From assembly GCF_026212465.1 (NCBI RefSeq), contig NC_080059.1:9586311-9650310 (forward strand): a stretch of 64,000 bases of DNA. Reading direction: 5' to 3'. Both the position numbers and the translations under genes were made by a program. This document shows, piece after piece, positions 61,001-64,000 of this stretch. The stretch comes from Amaranthus tricolor (lineage: Eukaryota > Streptophyta > Magnoliopsida > Caryophyllales > Amaranthaceae). The stretch's first letter is position 1. Every line of letters starts with the position of its first letter. The notes beneath the pieces were generated by a model, which worked only from the letters and a program-made list of their open reading frames with translations, had not been told where the DNA came from and did no database searches.

Positions 61001-62838
61001 AAAAACAAAAAAAAAAAAATTATTGCATCAAGTGCAGAACTAGAATTCAGTGAAATTGCAAAGGTGTTGCGGAAATTCTTTGGCTACGAAAGCAACAAAA
61101 GAACTTGGTCTTCCATAAATGGAAGCATGTCATTTATATTGTGATAATAAGGCGACAATCAGCAAATTCGAAAACCCAATGCAACATGGTTGTACAAAAC
61201 ATAATGAAATTGATTGACACTTTATTAAGGAAATTCTTGAATATAAAATTATTAGTCTTCCTTTGTGAAATCGAAAGATCAAATTGCAAATATTCTCACA
61301 AAAGATTGTTGGATGCGAAGCCTTGAAAGGAGCACTTTACAAGTTGGATATTCAAGATCCCACTATCCAGCCTAATAGGAGTGGAGAAAAATTAAGTAAA
61401 TCTAAATAATATATGTTTAGGAAAGTTTAAAATTATGTTGAGTATTGTTAGGAAAGATTGTTATTTGTGAAAGGAGAGGTGTATATCTCACTCAAGGATC
61501 ACAAAATGAAAATTTAGATAAGAGTTTATGATGCGTCTTAGTGTAGGAACCAAATAATGCAAGTTAGTGAAATGAATGATAATAATAAAGAAATAATCAA
61601 GACAAAGATTTAAGGTGATTCACCGATCAATGGGATGCATCCACCATCTACCCTGGGATTAATATTAAAGTGTATAAGGAGAATACAAATTTTTTGAGAG
61701 GAATTACAATGGAGGTTATGTGTAGAAGAGAGAAGAGAGAAGCTTATTTAGGGAGAAAAATAAACTAAGCAAGGATGTTCTATGTATGAGACTTTGGTAC
61801 ATCTAATTAAGGCCTAGAACAAGAGTATTTATAGTAGAAATGCCTTGGTGCCCAAGTACCCACTAACACCTTGTACAATGCACTAATGTACTATGTCCTC
61901 TGCTTACTTAACACTAACACACATAATTAATTTTCTTAATCATTATGTAAACATAAGTCGCAAATAATCCTAACAATTTGTATTAGGTTACTCTTTTTGT
62001 ATAAATATGTGGGTTCAGTCCCTAATATAATCAAGAATATAGAGTATTAAAAACTCAGAAATCTTTGTTTAGTATTCAATTTAACAAGGCAACGAACCAC
62101 AATAGAAAATGAGTTAAGTTGAGAGGAATGAGGAAATTAGTACATATAATTATCGGAACTTATTTCAAAGCAGTTAAGTATGAGAAAAATAAGTTCCTAT
62201 TAAAAAAACACAAGGAAAAAAGGTTGAATAAAATCTATGAAGCTAAACATTGCCAGTTGCCAGTTGCCACCATTTCTTCAAATCAAATCTATCCAATAAT
62301 TCAAAGCATATTCCTAATCAAATAACAGCAAACACTATATAAATTGAATAAAGGAAGAAGAAAAAGTACCTTGTGAATTGAGCCATCATCAATAATTGAA
62401 CTACTCAATTTTTTGAACAACTCATACAATGCCTCCACTTCATTAACCGAAACTGCAAATGTAATCCACAGATCAATGACATCAAATTTTGCGAGTATTA
62501 TATATCAGATCCAAAATTACAAAATTAACATCGCAATTACATCGAGATTCACCAGCAAGACGAACTAGGTCAGAGTAAGAATACTTGCAAATCTTCTTCT
62601 TAGGAAGATCCAACTCAAAGCAATGAGCAACAGCAAATGCGAAAGTCTCAATTATAGCGATAAACGGTATCAAAACAGCACACAATTTTTCTCCGATACT
62701 CAAAGAGCTTGAAATCTGCCATTTACAATTCAGAAAAACAACAATTATAAAAAAATGAAATCAAATCAAAAAAAAAAAAAGATTGAAAGAGAGAAATGGA
62801 AGAATTACAGAGGAATTATTATTGGTAGAGAAAGGCAT
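52052..62838 (-). CDS. CBL10: CBL10-like calcineurin B-like calcium sensor
   Basis: Nine minus-strand exons: 62809-62838, 62541-62715, 62370-62452, 55885-55944, 54309-54417, 54031-54083, 53875-53955, 53571-53683 and 52052-52106. Total 759 nt, 252 residues; GT...AG and phase agree throughout. Residues 22-42 are hydrophobic ([20 protein letters not shown]), the membrane anchor that marks CBL10 among CBLs; there is no MGC acylation motif. EF-hand 1 has the long CBL-type loop (about 83-98). Loops 2 and 3 are 122-133 and 159-170. Loop 4 (203-214, [12 protein letters not shown] region) is canonical. The tail has FPSF (241-244), whose serine CIPKs phosphorylate in this family. CBL10 proteins bring CIPK24/SOS2 to the plasma membrane or tonoplast in salt and calcium signalling. 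Exon lengths 113, 81, 53, 109 and 60 fit the CBL pattern. Introns 3 and 8 are swollen by transposons. The 30-nt first exon is the least certain part. Confidence 0.95.
52836..53407 (+). repeat. 286-bp tandem duplication of a SINE-like unit in CBL10 intron 8
   Basis: AACAGGGTATTAGAAG starts copies at about 52836 and 53122. The copies are almost identical, including the B-box-like GAGTTTGAGCCCC and GTAAGAGGGCGTGATAGAGT. An upstream partial copy (GTATGTAACACATTCTC near 52778) is more diverged. The AGAAGnCAATGTGACAAGAG then GTCACGAGTTTGAGCC order is that of tRNA-derived plant SINEs. Confidence 0.8.
54710..55236. mobile_element. MITE with GATCGTAGGATCG motifs in CBL10 intron 4
   Basis: GTTAGGATTGGGATTCTACG on the left is mirrored by TAGGATCGGAATTCTAATAA on the right. 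Copies of GGATCGTA(G/T)(G/A)ATC lie inside both ends. Target duplication was not clear. Confidence 0.5.
56940..57295 (+). mobile_element. Copia C-terminal (RNase H) fragment
   Basis: Plus-strand translation gives DEFRSVAS (RNase H) and, after a gap, [11 protein letters not shown] in one frame and [20 protein letters not shown] then [20 protein letters not shown] in another. [12 protein letters not shown] is the conserved end of Copia polyproteins (ADIFTKPL). Confidence 0.85.
57963..58135 (+). repeat. 5' LTR of the intronic Copia
   Basis: Starts TGTAGGAAAATTACGTAAAT. A GTATAAATATG TATA-like box lies near 58078. Ends AATTTAATA (original CA now TA). It aligns with 61382-61467 plus 61981-62086. 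Confidence 0.8.
58136..58148 (+). other. primer-binding site of the intronic Copia
   Basis: TAGTATCAGAGCC matches the initiator-Met tRNA complement TGGTATCAGAGCC with one change, directly after the LTR. Confidence 0.85.
61382..62086 (+). repeat. 3' LTR of the intronic Copia, interrupted
   Basis: Starts TGGAGAAAAATTAAGTAAAT and ends GTATTCAATTTAACA. The GATTGTTATTTG portion is separated from its continuation TATTAGGTTACTCTTTTTG by the 508-bp element at 61468-61975. Confidence 0.8.
61468..61975 (-). mobile_element. 508-bp solo LTR nested in the Copia 3' LTR
   Basis: On the minus strand it starts TGTTAGGATTATTTGCGAC and ends CACCTCTCCTTTCA. ATTTG is duplicated perfectly (61463-61467, 61976-61980). 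It is the same family as 6599-7786. A TACTATAAATACTCTTG TATA-like box is shared with that copy. Confidence 0.85.
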
Positions 62839-63016
62839 TGCAGTAAAATGGAGAAATCCAAATCATAGGAGAGAGAATAAATCTAGGTTTTGATTATCCT
62901 ATGTTGCTCAAGAGGAATAATAAAGATGAGAAGGTATAGAGAACGAAAGAATGAAGAGTTTAAAACGTAAGAAAACGTGATGCGAGTTGTTGAATGCATT
63001 ATTAGTTTTTGAAAAT
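62839..63016 (-). promoter_or_regulatory. 5' UTR and proximal promoter of the CBL10-like gene
   Basis: Only about 180 bp separate the start codon from the tandem repeat array. The stretch has AGAGAGAGAA purine-rich sequence and no convincing TATA box was pinned. This is inferred from position only. Confidence 0.4.
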
Positions 63017-63840
63017 CATACAATATAATAAAAATAAAAAAGTTAGAAAACCACGAAAGACTTTGCCAAATCGGTTTATTTAATAGGTTAGAATTGATTA
63101 ATTGGTACTTTATTTTCTTAAATTAATATAATATTAAATTTGGGTATGTATTTAAAAGATTTTATAACATTAATTCTTTAAACCTAAATAAGATTTTAAA
63201 AAGATTAAGAAATATTTATATACTTTTCTTAAACAAATAAATATTTTTTTATGCATTCAATCATACAATATAACAGAAGAGTTGAAAATGACAAAGGACA
63301 AACTCTTAAAAACTTTGTCAAATGGATTTATTTAAACATCATACAATATAATAAAAGAGTTGAAAAATAACAAATGGTACACTCTTAAAGACTTTGCCAG
63401 ATAGATTTATTTAATAGGTTAAAATTGATTACTTGGCACTTTATTTTCCTAAATTAACATGATACTAAATTTGGGTATGTATTTAAAATATTTTATAACA
63501 TTAATTCTTTAAACCTAAATAAGATTTGAAAAAGATTAAGAAATATTTATATACTTTTCTTAAACAAATGAATATTTTCTATGCATCCAATTATACAAAA
63601 TAACAGAAGAGTTGAAAAATGACAAATAACAAACTCTTAAAAACTTTGCCAAATAGATTTATTTAAAAGGTTAGAATTGATTACTTGGCACTTTATTTTC
63701 TTAAATTAACATGATGCTAAATTTTGGTATGTATTTAAAAGATTTTATAACATTAATTCTTTAAACCTAAATAAGATTTTAAAAAGATTAAGAAATGTTT
63801 ATATATTTTTCTTAAATAAATGATTTTTTTTTTTTTGCGT
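63017..63840. repeat. tandem array of about 250-bp units upstream of CBL10
   Basis: Units begin at about 63017, 63262 (truncated to 77 bp), 63339 and 63591. Shared landmarks are CTTTGCCAAATnGATTTATT, CTTGGCACTTTATTTTC, GGTATGTATTTAAAA and CTTTAAACCTAAATAAGATT. Copies differ by scattered substitutions, so the array is old or slowly homogenised. Confidence 0.9.
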
Positions 63841-64000
63841 CCAATCAATTAATAAATGTAAATATTTTATAATGACACATGATAATAGAAAAATATATTA
63901 TTCTATTAAATTGTCATGTGTAATCATAAAATAGACACCTAAGGAACTAGACGGTTAGACGATTAATATAATGTAATGCACTCGATACATAACTAAATGA
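63841..64000. other. AT-rich end of window with a small imperfect inverted repeat
   Basis: AATGACACATGATAATAGA near 63870 and TCTATTAAATTGTCATGTGT near 63902 are rough inverted copies. Nothing else was recognised. Confidence 0.45.

Larger units (their letters stand above)
57963..62086 (+). mobile_element. decayed full-length Copia element, antisense in CBL10 intron 3
   Basis: LTRs at 57963-58135 and 61382-62086 (the latter enlarged by a nested LTR). Downstream of the 5' LTR is a primer-binding site. Pol domains appear in Copia order, with many stops and shifts: [13 protein letters not shown] (end of the pre-integrase part, about 58740), [15 protein letters not shown] (integrase, about 58935), [17 protein letters not shown] (about 59200), GYKCFDP (59470), KPVGCKW and [14 protein letters not shown] (reverse transcriptase, about 60095-60205), [10 protein letters not shown] (catalytic YVDD, about 60440), YFLRIEV, and [12 protein letters not shown] (RNase H, about 60975). 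It is inactive and old. No target duplication was visible. Confidence 0.9.
55945..62369 (-). other. 6.4-kb intron 3 of the CBL10-like gene
   Basis: Bordered by donor AAG/GTACTTTT (exon end 62370) and acceptor ATGCAG/GAGG (exon start 55944). Filled mainly by two Copia relics, both on the plus strand and so antisense to the gene. 55945-56939 holds nothing recognised. Confidence 0.8.

Overview
The window is nuclear DNA of a flowering plant, most likely a eudicot; I could not identify the species. The evidence is GT-AG introns, plant-only protein families (a CBL10-type calcineurin B-like protein, DUF1635, plant mobile domain, Raf-like MAPKKK), strong AT richness, and a dense load of Copia, Gypsy-type, L1, RTE, SINE and MITE sequences. 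No rRNA, tRNA, CRISPR or bacterial operon was seen.

Four host genes are supported. (1) 1364-5551 (+): the last four exons of a Raf-like kinase whose upstream exons lie outside the window. (2) 9020-13357 (-): a complete six-exon, 1069-residue plant mobile domain protein with a coiled-coil tail, possibly with a 5'-UTR exon near 16849-17030. (3) 21869-22891 (+): a two-exon DUF1635 protein. (4) 52052-62838 (-): a complete nine-exon CBL10-like calcium sensor of 252 residues spread over 10.8 kb. Every coding join listed keeps reading frame and has GT...AG borders. The four genes have no evident functional link.

The rest is mostly transposable elements, often nested. 6599-7786 is a solo LTR (target duplication TTATG) interrupted by a foldback element carrying five palindromic modules. 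A second copy of the same LTR, in the other orientation, sits at 61468-61975. 27477-37727 is an L1 element on the minus strand, split inside its reverse transcriptase by an LTR-like insertion (29060-34323), which is itself split by another (29460-33578). 41794-49020 is a four-level stack: Copia relic, then a hAT-type element (41927-48493), then an LTR (42586-48433), then another LTR (43650-46280). Target duplications are visible at each insertion level.

Intron 3 of the CBL10 gene (6.4 kb) holds a decayed full-length Copia element antisense to the gene and a second Copia fragment. The region starting about 180 bp upstream of the CBL10 start codon is an array of roughly 250-bp tandem repeats. 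Stowaway-, Tourist- and Mutator-like MITEs and long AT or ATT microsatellites fill much of the remainder. I saw no clearly new multi-gene system. The most unusual items are the palindromic foldback element, the two parallel nested stacks and the CBL10 promoter array.
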